DNA of 64,000 nt from Hydrogenoanaerobacterium saccharovorans (GTDB lineage: Bacteria; Bacillota; Clostridia; Oscillospirales; Ruminococcaceae), in assembly GCF_003814745.1 (NCBI RefSeq), contig NZ_RKRD01000001.1, positions 1,054,001-1,118,000 of the forward strand, given 5' to 3'. Below the pieces are notes generated by a model. The model saw only the letters and a program-made list of their open reading frames with translations, ran no database searches and was not told the origin of the DNA. A program made the translations under genes and the position numbers. Shown piece by piece: positions 1-9,274 of the stretch; position 1 is the stretch's first letter; each line of letters begins with the position of its first letter.

Positions 1-415
1 CATGAGGTTTGCGAGAATCCATTTCCATAGTTACCACACCATAATCAATGGGAGATGAACGGATTTTTTCTTCATCAAAATAAGAGCTTAATGTTTCTTT
101 TAAGGGGTTGCTGCCTGTACCGCCGTGTTTGATAAAGTTGCGTACAAACGTACGGTAGGTTTGCACTACTTTTTGCCGTACATTTTGCTGTTCGTCAATC
201 TGTACATCAAACACATGGCTGGTTTCTATTTTATCCCAAAGCGCAACTGCTGTTTCGTAGTCCCCCTGTGTAATTAGCGAGCCATTGATTGCGCCTATGG
301 ATGTGCCCGTTACAATGTCTATGCCAATATCCATCTCGCGCAATGCCTGCCAAACCCCCAGCTCGTACGAGCCGCGCGAGCCGCCGCCAGCCAAAACCAG
401 TGCAGTTTTACCCAA
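1..415 (-). CDS. Patatin-like phospholipase, C-terminally truncated by the window edge
   Basis: The first 138 codons of a leftward gene are present; the rest lies outside the window. The N-terminus carries the patatin oxyanion-hole motif GGGSRG and, about 30 residues later, the nucleophile elbow GTSIG with the catalytic Ser. These are hallmarks of RssA/patatin acyl hydrolases, which cleave acyl esters of lipids. The chosen start is a TTG at 415, preceded by an AAAGGGGG ribosome binding site about 8 bases away; no in-frame ATG lies upstream without a weaker context. It is divergent from the cobalamin operon and probably unrelated to it. The substrate cannot be told from this fragment. Confidence 0.8.
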   Translation of the reverse strand, partial: MGKTALVLAGGGSRGSYELGVWQALREMDIGIDIVTGTSIGAINGSLITQGDYETAVALWDKIETSHVFDVQIDEQQNVRQKVVQTYRTFVRNFIKHGGTGSNPLKETLSSYFDEEKIRSSPIDYGVVTMEMDSRKPH

Positions 416-532
416 ATTGCATACCCCCTTTTTGTTATTATATTACCACATTATACCACAACAGACAATGCAAATCCTTGCAATATAATCATGCTAATCA
501 CAATATATTGTAGTTTATCGTAAGATATTCCC

Positions 533-561
533 TTGACAGTTTGTACTTATTTAGGTACAAT
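533..561 (+). promoter_or_regulatory. Promoter of the cobalamin operon
   Basis: TTGACA (533-538), a 17-base spacer and TACAAT (556-561) make a near-consensus vegetative promoter. Transcription would start near 568, just before the cobalamin riboswitch. No other promoter of comparable quality was noticed before cbiC at the far end of the operon. Confidence 0.75.
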
Positions 562-595
562 TTTAGTGATAAAATATATAATTACAACTGTAGGT

Positions 596-790
596 CACAT
601 ATTGCTTTTAGGCAGTATGTTGAAATGGGAAGTCGGGTGAAAATCCCGCGCAGGGCCGCTGCTGTAAGTGCGGAGTGCCGATCAAAATGTCACTGGAGAA
701 ATCCTCTGGGAAGGCGTATCGGTGTGAAGATGCACAAGCCAGAATATCTGCCTACAGTTTATAAATGCGTACAGTTCTGCGGTAGCCAGC
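596..790 (+). promoter_or_regulatory. Cobalamin (B12) riboswitch
   Basis: The leader holds the conserved cobalamin aptamer core: a GGGAA...GGTGAAAATCC block near 627-655, the GCAGGGCCGCTGCTGTA segment near 650-666, the GTCACTG element near 689-695 and the B12 box AAGCCAGAATATCTGCC at 736-752. It lies between the promoter and an intrinsic terminator, directly upstream of the cobalt importer genes. The family binds adenosylcobalamin or a relative and represses expression. Exact aptamer ends are estimated. Confidence 0.92.
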
Positions 791-824
791 GTACGTTTTG
801 AAAATTTTGAATGTAGATTTTCAT

Positions 825-865
825 AACACCGCTTTGGCATGTGCAGATGCTGGGGCGGTGTTTTA
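825..865 (+). terminator. Riboswitch expression-platform terminator
   Basis: AACACCGC (825-832) pairs with GCGGTGTT (855-862) and is followed by a short U run. It lies between the aptamer and the cbiM ribosome binding site, as expected for a riboswitch that terminates transcription when cobalamin is bound. The T-tract is short (TTTTA), so the strength is uncertain. Confidence 0.7.
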
Positions 866-910
866 TCATGTATGCGAACTTGACCTAAAAAAGAAAAAGG
901 AGAATGACGA

Positions 911-1657
911 ATGAACAAGTCGCAAAAAAACATCTTAAAAGCATCTATCCTCGTGTCCATGATGATGCTCAGTTCAGTGCCTGCCTATGGTATGCACATT
1001 GCAGAGGGAATGCTCCCTGCTAACTGGAGCCTCATATGGAGCGCAATTTTCCTCCCGTTTTTTGTATGGGGCTTTTTAGCCATCAAAAAGCAGTGTGCGG
1101 GTAACAACCGTATCAAAATGCTTTTGGCAATGTCGGGTGCTTATTGCTTTGTACTCTCTGCTTTAAAAATGCCTTCTATGGTAACGGCAAGCTCATCTCA
1201 CCCAACGGGTACAGGGCTTGGTGCTATCTTGTTCGGTCCGGCTGCAATGGCAGTGCTGGGGTTTATTGTATTACTGTTTCAGGCAATTTTGCTTGCACAT
1301 GGCGGGCTTACCACACTCGGTGCAAATGCTTTTTCCATGGCTGTAGCAGGGCCCTTTGTAGGCTATGGGGTATATCTGCTTGCTAAAAAGTGCAAAGCAC
1401 ATAAAAACGTTCAGGTGTTTTTAGCGGCATTTGTGGCGGATTTGTTTACCTATGCAGTCACGGCAACTCAGCTTGCACTTGCGTTTAACAACGAAAGTGT
1501 TAGCTTTATGCAGTCTTGGGGCAAATTTATGGGTATTTTTGCAATGACACAAATCCCTCTTGCCATTGTCGAAGGTATTCTGACTGTACTTGTTTACAAT
1601 GCAATTGCATCGCTTTGTTCCGATGAGCTCAATACGCTTTGTGTTACCGTGAAATAG
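911..1657 (+). CDS. cbiM: CbiM, cobalt ECF transporter substrate-binding membrane component
   Basis: This is the cobalt-binding S component of the CbiMNQO importer in the cytoplasmic membrane. It is 248 residues with a cleavable N-terminal leader of about 27 residues. The mature protein would begin with MHIAEGMLP, the conserved N-terminal Met-His that coordinates Co(II) in CbiM/NikM. Several hydrophobic segments follow. It is the first gene after the riboswitch and precedes cbiN, cbiQ and cbiO, which makes cobalt rather than nickel the likely substrate. The ATG start has an AAGGAG site at 897-902. Confidence 0.96.
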   Translation: MNKSQKNILKASILVSMMMLSSVPAYGMHIAEGMLPANWSLIWSAIFLPFFVWGFLAIKKQCAGNNRIKMLLAMSGAYCFVLSALKMPSMVTASSSHPTGTGLGAILFGPAAMAVLGFIVLLFQAILLAHGGLTTLGANAFSMAVAGPFVGYGVYLLAKKCKAHKNVQVFLAAFVADLFTYAVTATQLALAFNNESVSFMQSWGKFMGIFAMTQIPLAIVEGILTVLVYNAIASLCSDELNTLCVTVK

Positions 1658-1667
1658 GAGGGAAAAA

Positions 1668-1973
1668 ATGAATACGAAAACGAAAAAGATTTTAGGTGTA
1701 ATTTTAGCACTTGCTGTTTGCGCGGGTATTCTTATTTATCCGCTACTTACGATAAAAGATTCTGAGTTTGGCGGGGCAGACGGCGCCGCAGACGAAATTA
1801 TTACTTCCATCGATACTGAATATGAGCCGTGGTTTGAGCCTATGTGGGCGCCTCCGGGCGGCGAAACCGAAAGTTTGTTGTTCTGCTTGCAGGCTGCGCT
1901 GGGTTCCGGAGTATTCTTCTTTTGCATCGGTTATCTCACAGCCAGCAAGAAGTATAAAAAGAAGGATCAATAA
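1668..1973 (+). CDS. cbiN: CbiN, cobalt transporter accessory protein
   Basis: A 101-residue protein with a transmembrane helix near residues 8-27 and another near 73-92. Between them is an extracytoplasmic loop rich in acidic residues with the FEPMWAPPGGETESLLF segment typical of CbiN. CbiN joins CbiM and is needed for cobalt loading. It sits 10 bases after cbiM behind a GGAGGG site and 3 bases before cbiQ, so it is co-translated with the importer. Confidence 0.93.
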   Translation: MNTKTKKILGVILALAVCAGILIYPLLTIKDSEFGGADGAADEIITSIDTEYEPWFEPMWAPPGGETESLLFCLQAALGSGVFFFCIGYLTASKKYKKKDQ

Positions 1974-1976
1974 TTA

Positions 1977-2756
1977 ATGATTACAATGGATCGGCTCGCA
2001 TACAGTTCCAAGATCAAGGATGTGAGCCCCGCTTTTAAGGCGGGGCTTTCCATCTCTGCGTTAGTGTACACATTATTGGTGGACAATGCTCTGTTTTCCA
2101 TCGGCATTTTTGCGTTAATGGCGCTGCTTTGTACCCTGCTTTCGGGGCTGCCGATGCGCCGATTTTTAAAAATGTGTGCCATTCCGTTTGGCTTTTTACT
2201 AATAGGTACAGTAACTATTTCGGTAGGTTTTTCTCCTGTGCCTGTCGGATTTATCAGCCTGCCTTTTTGGGGCAATTATCTTGTCATAACACAAGCAGGT
2301 GCCATACTGGCTGTCAATGTATTTTTAAAATCAATGGCAAGTATTTCGTGCCTGTATTTTTTATATGTATCCACACCGATTGGCTGTTTGCTCGGTCTGC
2401 TCGACCGTATGCATACCCCAAAACTGCTTACAGAACTCATGATGATGATTTATCGTTTCATTTTTATCCTAATCGGTATGGCAGAACAAATGGCGCTGGC
2501 GCAAAAAGCGCGTTTGGGCAATATTACCTACGGTGCGTCTTTTCGCTCCATCTCGGTACTTGCATCTTCGGTGTTTGTAGGGGCGTTTCAAAAATCTACA
2601 AAACTATACGATGCTATGGAATCGCGCGGGTACAATGGCGACTTTGCTTTTACCGGTGAACTTGCCGGTATGAGCAATAGGCAAAAAACAGTATTGGCAG
2701 TGTACGAGCTGGTGCTCCTTGTCACAGCGGTTCTTACCAAATTGATTGCGGGGTAA
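1977..2756 (+). CDS. cbiQ: CbiQ, cobalt ECF transporter T component
   Basis: This is the transmembrane coupling protein of the cobalt ECF importer, 259 residues with several hydrophobic helices. The cytoplasmic segment with AMESRGYNG near residue 210 is the conserved Ala-Met-Glu-x-Arg-Gly motif through which T components contact the ATPase. It follows cbiN directly and precedes cbiO. The start at 1977 gives MITMDRLAYSS; the ATG at 1986 is an alternative. Confidence 0.95.
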   Translation: MITMDRLAYSSKIKDVSPAFKAGLSISALVYTLLVDNALFSIGIFALMALLCTLLSGLPMRRFLKMCAIPFGFLLIGTVTISVGFSPVPVGFISLPFWGNYLVITQAGAILAVNVFLKSMASISCLYFLYVSTPIGCLLGLLDRMHTPKLLTELMMMIYRFIFILIGMAEQMALAQKARLGNITYGASFRSISVLASSVFVGAFQKSTKLYDAMESRGYNGDFAFTGELAGMSNRQKTVLAVYELVLLVTAVLTKLIAG

Positions 2757-2760
2757 CACA

Positions 2761-3585
2761 TTGAAGACAATACTATCTATACAAGATTTAAAATATACCT
2801 ATCCCGATGGTACCACGGCACTCAAGGGTGTTAGCATTGATATTGAACTCGGAGAGCGTATTGCGGTACTTGGTTCAAACGGCTCGGGCAAAAGTACGTT
2901 GTTCCTTTGTCTTAACGGGGTTCACAAAGCACTTTCGGGCAGCATTTTGTTTGATGGTAAGCGGATGACCTACGATAAAAAAGGGCTGATTGAAATGCGA
3001 AAAAATGTTGGCATTGTGTTTCAAGACCCTGAAACGCAGCTGTTTTGCGTAGATGTTTACCAAGAAGTTGCATTTGGCCCCCACAACCTGGGGTACAGCA
3101 AAGAACAGGTACATAACTGTGTAATGCAAAGCCTTGATGCAATGGATTTGATGCAGTTTAAGGACAAGCCACCCCATTTTTTAAGCGGCGGACAGAAGAA
3201 ACGTGTTTCGGTTGCATCGGTACTTTCGATGAACCCGCAGGTGATTTTGTTTGATGAGCCCACCTCAGCGCTTGACCCGATTCATGCGCAGCGTTTGATG
3301 CAGGAAATTAATAAGCTCAGCGCCGAAGGCATCACCATACTAATGGCTACGCATGATGTTAATACCGCTTACGCTTGGGCAGACAGGGTTTTGGTATTGG
3401 GCGACGGCAAAGTACAGGCAGCGGGTACGCCACCGGTTGTATTTAGCGACTTGCCTTTGCTCGAAAAAACAGGCTTGCAAATACCGTTTGTGCTGCGTAT
3501 GTACCAAAAACTTTGTGAAAAAGGCATGCTTGCAAAAGCACAAACGCCCCCCAGAACCATAGAAGAATTAGAAAACTTGTTTTAA
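2761..3585 (+). CDS. cbiO: CbiO, cobalt ECF transporter ATPase
   Basis: This is the ATP-binding subunit that drives cobalt uptake, 274 residues. It has Walker A GSNGSGKST near residues 38-46, the Q-loop in VFQDPETQLF, the signature LSGGQKKR and Walker B VILFDEPTSALD, then the switch His in MATHD. The start is a TTG: the one at 2761 just after the cbiQ stop has a GCGGGG upstream, while the in-frame TTG at 2746 lies inside cbiQ without a ribosome binding site. The C-terminal extension is typical of ECF ATPases. Confidence 0.95.
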   Translation: MKTILSIQDLKYTYPDGTTALKGVSIDIELGERIAVLGSNGSGKSTLFLCLNGVHKALSGSILFDGKRMTYDKKGLIEMRKNVGIVFQDPETQLFCVDVYQEVAFGPHNLGYSKEQVHNCVMQSLDAMDLMQFKDKPPHFLSGGQKKRVSVASVLSMNPQVILFDEPTSALDPIHAQRLMQEINKLSAEGITILMATHDVNTAYAWADRVLVLGDGKVQAAGTPPVVFSDLPLLEKTGLQIPFVLRMYQKLCEKGMLAKAQTPPRTIEELENLF

Positions 3586-3603
3586 TAAAGGATGGTGCGA
3601 GCA

Positions 3604-4743
3604 GTGGAGAAGTATTGTTATGTTGATAACAAAAAGTTGCGATATGGGTACACCACAGGCTCATGCGCAGCTGCGGCGGCAAAGGCAGCTGCGCTGATGC
3701 TTTTATCGGGGCAGGAGGTTACTCATATTAACCTGATGACACCCAAGGGCTTTTCGCTTGCACTGCATGTTCATAACCCGTCACATGGTGAGGATTATGC
3801 CATGTGCGCCATCCAAAAAGACAGCGGAGATGACCCGGATATTACAAACGGGATTCTCGTTTACGCAAAGGTTTCTTATGCCGAAAAAGGCATTACAATT
3901 GACGGCGGGATAGGCGTTGGCAGGGTAACCCGCGCAGGGCTGGAATGCCCAGTGGGGTCTGCTGCCATCAACCGCGTGCCCCGCCGTATGATTGAAGATG
4001 CAGTGCTTGAAATCTGTGAAGAGTGCGGCTACGGCGGTGGAATTGCCGTAGAAATTATTATTCCCGATGGGGCGGAGATTGCAAAAAAAACATATAACCC
4101 CCGTTTGGGCATCGAGGGCGGCATCTCGGTGCTCGGCACCACTGGTATTGTTGAGCCCATGAGCGAACAGGCACTGATTGATTCCATCAAGGTGGAAATG
4201 AAGATGCTCAAGGCAAACGGTGCGCAGTATATTGTAGTAACACCGGGCAACTATGGCGAGGTGTATGCGCAGAACACACTGCACATTGATTTGTGCAACG
4301 CTGTAAAATGCAGTAATTTTGTGGGCGACGTGCTGGATTTTGCGGTGCAGCTTGAGCTGAAAGGTGTACTGCTGGTGGGGCATTTGGGCAAATTTGTAAA
4401 GCTTGCGGGCGGGGTATTCAACACCCACTCCCGCTATGCCGATTGCCGTATGGAAATTTTAACAGCACACAGTGCGCTTGCAGGTGCACAAATCCCTTTA
4501 CTCCAGCATCTGATGGGATGCATCACCACCGATGAAGCCGTCGAACTTTTAGAAACGGCTCATTTAAAAGAGAAAGTAATGCAGAGCATTCTGCAAAAGA
4601 TAGATGACCATATCAAGGCAAGAACTTACGGCGAACTGCAAATTGGCGCTGTGCTGTTCTCAAACCGTTACGGTACACTTGGGATGACCGCCGACGCGCC
4701 AAAATTAATGCAGCATTTTCATATCAACTCAACAAAAGGATAG
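3604..4743 (+). CDS. cbiD: CbiD, cobalt-precorrin-5B C1-methyltransferase
   Basis: CbiD methylates C1 of cobalt-precorrin-5B with S-adenosylmethionine in the anaerobic cobalamin pathway. The N-terminus LRYGYTTGSCAAAAAKAA near residues 12-29 is the family signature. The length of 379 residues is typical. The GTG at 3604 is preferred because AAAGGA (3587-3592) is well spaced from it and nearly all CbiD proteins begin close to the YGYTTGSCA motif; ATG 3592 overlaps that ribosome binding site. It lies 18 bases after cbiO. Confidence 0.94.
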   Translation: MEKYCYVDNKKLRYGYTTGSCAAAAAKAAALMLLSGQEVTHINLMTPKGFSLALHVHNPSHGEDYAMCAIQKDSGDDPDITNGILVYAKVSYAEKGITIDGGIGVGRVTRAGLECPVGSAAINRVPRRMIEDAVLEICEECGYGGGIAVEIIIPDGAEIAKKTYNPRLGIEGGISVLGTTGIVEPMSEQALIDSIKVEMKMLKANGAQYIVVTPGNYGEVYAQNTLHIDLCNAVKCSNFVGDVLDFAVQLELKGVLLVGHLGKFVKLAGGVFNTHSRYADCRMEILTAHSALAGAQIPLLQHLMGCITTDEAVELLETAHLKEKVMQSILQKIDDHIKARTYGELQIGAVLFSNRYGTLGMTADAPKLMQHFHINSTKG

Positions 4744-4755
4744 GAGAAAAAAGCA

Positions 4756-5463
4756 ATGAACGGAACATTATACGGCATCGGGGTAGGCCCTGGTGACCCT
4801 GAGCTGATTACCATGAAGGCGGTTCGTACTATAGAGCACTGCGAGATTGTTGCGGTACCTAAAACCGGTGACGGCGAGGGTGTTGCGCTGCAAATTGCGC
4901 GCGGTGCAGTGCCAAATCATCTTGAAAACAAGAAAATTATCGAGCTGTATATGCCTATGACGCGCGACAAATTTCTGCTCAATAAAAACTATGATGAAAG
5001 TGCAAAGGTAATTGCCCAGTTGCTTAAAGAGGGTAACAATGTTGCATTTTTAACGCTTGGCGATTCGACAATTTACTCTACTTACACTTATATCCATAAA
5101 CGCATTATTGCAATGGGGCTGGCAGCACAATTTGTGGCAGGGGTTCCGTCATTTTGTGCGGTGGCAGCAAGGCTGAATGTACCGCTTACCGAGGGTGCAC
5201 AGCCGCTTCATGTGCTGCCTGCTTCGTATAAAGGCGCAGAATCGGGTTTGGATATGCGCGGTACTAAGATACTTATGAAAACAGGGAAAGCTTTTGATGA
5301 AGTTAAGCAACAGCTCAAAGCCCGCGGGCAGATGAAACACGCGCAGATGGTGCAAAAGTGCGGGATGGAGGGCGAGCGGGTTTTCTGTAATCTGGATGAT
5401 GCCGATGACGGAGCAAGCTATTTTTCGGTGATTGTGGTGAAAGATGAGGGGGATGAAGCATGA
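4756..5463 (+). CDS. cbiL: CbiL, cobalt-factor II / precorrin-2 C20-methyltransferase
   Basis: A class III tetrapyrrole methyltransferase of 235 residues. The glycine-rich SAM motif GIGVGPGDPELIT is at residues 7-19 and the second motif VAFLTLGDSTIYSTY near 96-110 fits the C20 enzymes. It adds the second ring methyl group after SUMT. The AGGAG site at 4742-4746 is about 9 bases before the ATG. Its last 4 bases overlap cbiF. Confidence 0.93.
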   Translation: MNGTLYGIGVGPGDPELITMKAVRTIEHCEIVAVPKTGDGEGVALQIARGAVPNHLENKKIIELYMPMTRDKFLLNKNYDESAKVIAQLLKEGNNVAFLTLGDSTIYSTYTYIHKRIIAMGLAAQFVAGVPSFCAVAARLNVPLTEGAQPLHVLPASYKGAESGLDMRGTKILMKTGKAFDEVKQQLKARGQMKHAQMVQKCGMEGERVFCNLDDADDGASYFSVIVVKDEGDEA

Positions 5464-6215
5464 TACATTTTGTAGGTGCGGGCAGCGGTGCCCCCGATTT
5501 GATTACCGTACGCGGTCAGCGCTTGTTACAGCAGGCAGATGTTATTATCTACGCGGGCTCACTGGTAAACCCTGCCTTACTTGACAACGCAAAAGCGGGC
5601 TGCGAAATATACGACAGTGCAAAAATGACGCTTGAGCATGTGCTTGAGGTTATGACTGCGGCGGAAAAGCAAGGCAAAACCACAGTGCGCCTGCACACGG
5701 GCGACCCATCCATTTACGGTGCTATCCGCGAACAGATGGATTTATTGGATGAGGCGGGTTTTGATTACGATGTTACCCCCGGTGTTAGCTCGTTTTGCGG
5801 GGCAGCGGCGGCACTCAAAGCCGAATATACTTTGCCCGATGTTTCGCAAACCGTTATTATCACGCGTATGGCAGGCAGAACACCGGTACCCGAAAAAGAA
5901 GAAATCTCACTTCTTGCGTCTCACGGTGCAACGATGGCGATTTTTCTTTCTGCCGGTATGCTCGAGCAGCTTCGTGAACGTCTGCTGAAGGGCGGTTACA
6001 CCGAAAATACCCCGGCAGCCATTGTGTATAAAGCAACATGGCCCGATGAAAAACAGGTCATTGGTACCGTGGGCACGTTGCCCCAGATGGCAAAAGAACA
6101 CGGTATTTCTAAAACAGCGCTTATCCTCGTAGGCGGTTTTCTCGGTGACAAATACGAGCGGAGCAAGCTTTACGACCCTGCCTTTACCACCGAGTTCCGC
6201 AAGGCTACAAAATAA
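5460..6215 (+). CDS. cbiF: CbiF, cobalt-precorrin-4 C11-methyltransferase
   Basis: A 251-residue class III methyltransferase. It starts with VGAGSGAPDLITVRGQRLL, the characteristic CbiF/CobM form of the SAM motif, and contains RLHTGDPSIYGAIREQMDLL. It transfers the C11 methyl that precedes ring contraction. The ATG overlaps the cbiL stop (ATGA type), which implies translational coupling. The neighbour cbiG performs the next step. Confidence 0.94.
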   Translation: MIHFVGAGSGAPDLITVRGQRLLQQADVIIYAGSLVNPALLDNAKAGCEIYDSAKMTLEHVLEVMTAAEKQGKTTVRLHTGDPSIYGAIREQMDLLDEAGFDYDVTPGVSSFCGAAAALKAEYTLPDVSQTVIITRMAGRTPVPEKEEISLLASHGATMAIFLSAGMLEQLRERLLKGGYTENTPAAIVYKATWPDEKQVIGTVGTLPQMAKEHGISKTALILVGGFLGDKYERSKLYDPAFTTEFRKATK

Positions 6216-6248
6216 TATAATAATACTGCATTAGCAAGGGGGAATTGT

Positions 6249-7283
6249 ATGCATTTGTCGCTTATCTCGTTTACCGCAAAAGGCGCGCAGCTGTGCGCCC
6301 ATATTGCCAAAGGCTTAAGCTTGCGGGGGCAAAGCTGCAGTGCATATACTATGCCTCGCTTTGTTTGTGATACGGGTTTAACCCCTCTTGAAAATAATAT
6401 AAGCGAGTGGGCAAAAAATGCATTTGCAAATTCTGATGGATTGATATTTGTATCCGCCGTAGGGATTGCAGTGCGCGCAATCGCCCCTTATATCAAAGAT
6501 AAAACCACCGACCCTGCCGTTGTCGTTATCGACGAACAAGGCGATTTTGTGGTTTCTCTGCTTTCAGGGCATATTGGCGGTGCAAACAACCTTGCGTTGC
6601 AGGTAGCGTCTATTGTGGGCGCACAGCCGGTGATTTCTACGGCTACCGACTGCAGGCAGATTTTTGCGGTGGATAGCTGGGCGGTACAGAATCAACTTTA
6701 TATTGCAGATTTAAAAGCCGCAAAACATATTTCCGCCGCTTTACTTGATGGAAAATCCATTGGTTTTGCAAGCGATTTTGCCTTTGAAGGCGATCTGCCC
6801 AAGGGGCTTACACAAAAGCCGTGTAGCGAAATAGGTATTATGGTTTCGCTGGATGAAAACAAAAAGCCTTTTGGCTGCACCTTAAACCTTGTGCCACGTA
6901 TCATTACGGCAGGGATTGGGTGCAGGCGGGGGACAGAACAGAAAACGATAGAGAGCCATCTGCTCAGTGAACTGCAACGCCATCATCTTTCTCTCTATGC
7001 ACTGCGGCAGGTTTGCTCGATTGATTTGAAAGCTAACGAGCAGGGGCTTACCGGTTTCTGCCTTGCACATAAATTGCCGTTTGTTACTTATACGGCACAG
7101 CAGCTAGAGCGAGTTCAGGGTGAATTTGCATCGTCGCAGTTTGTAACTAGTGTTACCGGTGTAGATAACGTGTGTGAGCGTGCCGCTGTGCTCGGCTCGG
7201 GCGGAAAGCTCATTGTGAAAAAGTACGGCGCAAACGGTGTTACTTCAGCGTTTGCATGCGAAGATTGGAGAATACGGTTTTGA
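6249..7283 (+). CDS. cbiG: CbiG, cobalt-precorrin-5A hydrolase
   Basis: CbiG opens the delta-lactone of cobalt-precorrin-5A and releases acetaldehyde, the step specific to the oxygen-independent pathway. The 344 residues hold the N-terminal domain, the conserved stretch VSAVGIAVRAIAPYIKDK near 73-90, DGDFVV-like EQGDFVVSLLSGHIGGAN near 98-115, and the C-terminal domain beginning near ITAGIGCRRGTEQKTIE. An AAGGGGG site precedes the ATG. Its stop overlaps the hemA start. Confidence 0.93.
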   Translation: MHLSLISFTAKGAQLCAHIAKGLSLRGQSCSAYTMPRFVCDTGLTPLENNISEWAKNAFANSDGLIFVSAVGIAVRAIAPYIKDKTTDPAVVVIDEQGDFVVSLLSGHIGGANNLALQVASIVGAQPVISTATDCRQIFAVDSWAVQNQLYIADLKAAKHISAALLDGKSIGFASDFAFEGDLPKGLTQKPCSEIGIMVSLDENKKPFGCTLNLVPRIITAGIGCRRGTEQKTIESHLLSELQRHHLSLYALRQVCSIDLKANEQGLTGFCLAHKLPFVTYTAQQLERVQGEFASSQFVTSVTGVDNVCERAAVLGSGGKLIVKKYGANGVTSAFACEDWRIRF

Positions 7284-8512
7284 TGAATATCAAGATGGTC
7301 GGTATCGACCACAGCAAAGCAACAATTGAATACCGTGAGTTGTTTTCGTTTACCAAATCTACCGCAGCGGCAGCGATGCAGCGTGTTTTGGCTGAGTTTG
7401 GTGTTGAGGGGTGTGTTATCTTGTCTACCTGTAACCGCACCGAACTGTGGCTTAGTTACGAAACCGAGCCGAGCAGAACACCCTACGAAATTCTGTGTGC
7501 GGTAAAAAATATAAACCCGCAAGATTACGAAAACTATTTTATCGAACGAAGCGGTGCACAGGCACTTCGTCATTTGCTGCTTACATCCTGCGGGATGAAA
7601 AGTAAGGTGTTTGGTGAAGACCAAATCATTACGCAAGTGGGTGATGCACTGGCGCTCTCGCACGATTGCGAATGCTCCGACAGTGTACTGGAGCGGTTGT
7701 TTCGTACTGCGGTTACAGCAGCAAAACGGGTAAAAACCACCGTACATCTTACCGCATTGGATTCTTCCGTTGCCACGCGCACTGCAGATTTGCTGCATAA
7801 AGAACTCGGCGATTTGCAAGATGTGTGCTGTCTGGTCATCGGTAACGGAGAAATGGGCAGGCTTACTGCCCAAACACTTGTTGAGCAGGGCTGCAATGTT
7901 AAAATCACTTTGCGCACTTATAAAACCGGCGAAGTCATCATTCCTTCCGGCTGCTGTGTTGTTCCGTACGATGACCGTTACAAACAGCTTGCACAATGCC
8001 GGGTAGTGGTAAGTGCAACTGTAAGCCCGCATCATACCATTAAATACGATGAGGCTTTGCCATACCTTGATGGTTCGCCCAAGTTGATGATAGACCTTGC
8101 CGTTCCGCGCGATATTTCATGCGAGCTGGCAAATGTACGCGGGGTTCGTTTATTTGATATCGACAGCCTGGGCGGAGCATCTGTATCGGAAGCTGAAAAC
8201 GAAGGGGTAGCCCTTGCTAACCGTATTTTAGAAGAATATTACGAGGAGTTTGAAAACTGGTATTATTTCCGCGGGTTAGTACCGAAAATAAACGATATCA
8301 GTGCACTTGCAGCCACAGATATTACAGGACGCATCCACAAAACCATTCAGCGGTTAGCAATCGATACCGATGAGCAAGAGCGTCTAAGCCAATTGGTGGA
8401 GAATGCATCCATTAAAGTGGTAGCCAAACTGATGTTTGGTTTGCGCGATAATCTTGACCGTGATAAATGGGAAGATTGCATTCAAGGATTAGAAAAGGCG
8501 GTACATTCATGA
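7283..8512 (+). CDS. hemA: Glutamyl-tRNA reductase
   Basis: HemA reduces glutamyl-tRNA to glutamate-1-semialdehyde, the first step of C5 tetrapyrrole synthesis. The catalytic Cys50 lies in STCNRTE, and the NADPH-binding motif VIGNGEMGRLT is near residue 180. At 409 residues it is of family length. The start is ATG 7283, which overlaps the cbiG stop and gives the usual short N-terminus MNIKMVGIDH. Its place inside a B12-controlled operon suggests that tetrapyrrole precursor supply is devoted to cobamides in this organism. Confidence 0.95.
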   Translation: MNIKMVGIDHSKATIEYRELFSFTKSTAAAAMQRVLAEFGVEGCVILSTCNRTELWLSYETEPSRTPYEILCAVKNINPQDYENYFIERSGAQALRHLLLTSCGMKSKVFGEDQIITQVGDALALSHDCECSDSVLERLFRTAVTAAKRVKTTVHLTALDSSVATRTADLLHKELGDLQDVCCLVIGNGEMGRLTAQTLVEQGCNVKITLRTYKTGEVIIPSGCCVVPYDDRYKQLAQCRVVVSATVSPHHTIKYDEALPYLDGSPKLMIDLAVPRDISCELANVRGVRLFDIDSLGGASVSEAENEGVALANRILEEYYEEFENWYYFRGLVPKINDISALAATDITGRIHKTIQRLAIDTDEQERLSQLVENASIKVVAKLMFGLRDNLDRDKWEDCIQGLEKAVHS

Positions 8513-9246
8513 AACTATATGTTGTTGGTTTAGGCCCGGGCAATTTTAACCAGATTACTCCGCGAGCCATTGCAGCGATGGAACAAAGCGACGTAATAGC
8601 CGGTTATACCGTATATATTGATTTGATAAAAGAACATTTTCCTAATAAGCAGCTGCTTTCTACCCCAATGAAACAAGAAGTTGACCGCTGTAAAATGGCG
8701 ATTGAAGAAACGCTCAAAGGCAGCACGGTTGCCATGGTGTGCAGCGGCGATGCCGGCGTTTACGGCATGGCTGGGCTAATCTACGAGCTGGCGCAGAACT
8801 ATCCGCCTATCGAAATTGAGGTTGTTGCGGGGATTACCGCGGCATGCAGCGGTGCAGCGGTGCTGGGTGCCCCGTTGATACACGATTTTGCGGTTATTTC
8901 GCTCAGCGACTTGCTTACACCGTATGAACTAATTGAAAAAAGGCTCGACCTTGCTGCACAGGGTGATTTTGTTCTATGCCTTTATAACCCATCAAGTAAA
9001 AAACGCAGCGATTATCTGCAAAAGGCGTGCGATATCGTGCTAAAAAGCCGCGGCGGAGATACTATTTGCGGCATTGTGCAAAATATCGGGCGCGATGGTG
9101 AATGTGCGCAGGTATTGCCGCTTTCGCAATTGCGTAACACACAGGTTGATATGTTTACCACCGTTTACATCGGTAATTCCAATACCCAAAATATCGGTGG
9201 AAAAATGGTAACACCGCGCGGTTACCGCCATACGTCGAATGGCTGA
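8509..9246 (+). CDS. cbiH: CbiH, cobalt-precorrin-3B C17-methyltransferase
   Basis: A 245-residue class III methyltransferase that methylates C17 and drives ring contraction. It begins VVGLGPGNFNQITPRA and has CSGDAGVYGMAGLIYELA near residues 80-97, both typical of CbiH/CobJ. The ATG overlaps the hemA stop. It belongs to the simple CbiH type, without the C-terminal 4Fe-4S extension found in CbiH60 or CobJ/CbiG fusions. Confidence 0.93.
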   Translation: MKLYVVGLGPGNFNQITPRAIAAMEQSDVIAGYTVYIDLIKEHFPNKQLLSTPMKQEVDRCKMAIEETLKGSTVAMVCSGDAGVYGMAGLIYELAQNYPPIEIEVVAGITAACSGAAVLGAPLIHDFAVISLSDLLTPYELIEKRLDLAAQGDFVLCLYNPSSKKRSDYLQKACDIVLKSRGGDTICGIVQNIGRDGECAQVLPLSQLRNTQVDMFTTVYIGNSNTQNIGGKMVTPRGYRHTSNG

Positions 9247-9274
9247 GTTAAAGCACATAGGGGAGGGAGAACGG

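Noticed and set aside
541..801. An 86-codon frame covering the riboswitch
   Set aside because: The conserved RNA blocks explain the sequence; no ribosome binding site.
3781..4428. A 215-codon minus-strand frame inside cbiD
   Set aside because: Cys/His/Phe-rich shadow of cbiD with no start context.
7115..8035. A 306-codon open frame on the minus strand across cbiG and hemA
   Set aside because: It is the reverse shadow of two conserved genes, has no ribosome binding site and no recognisable motifs.
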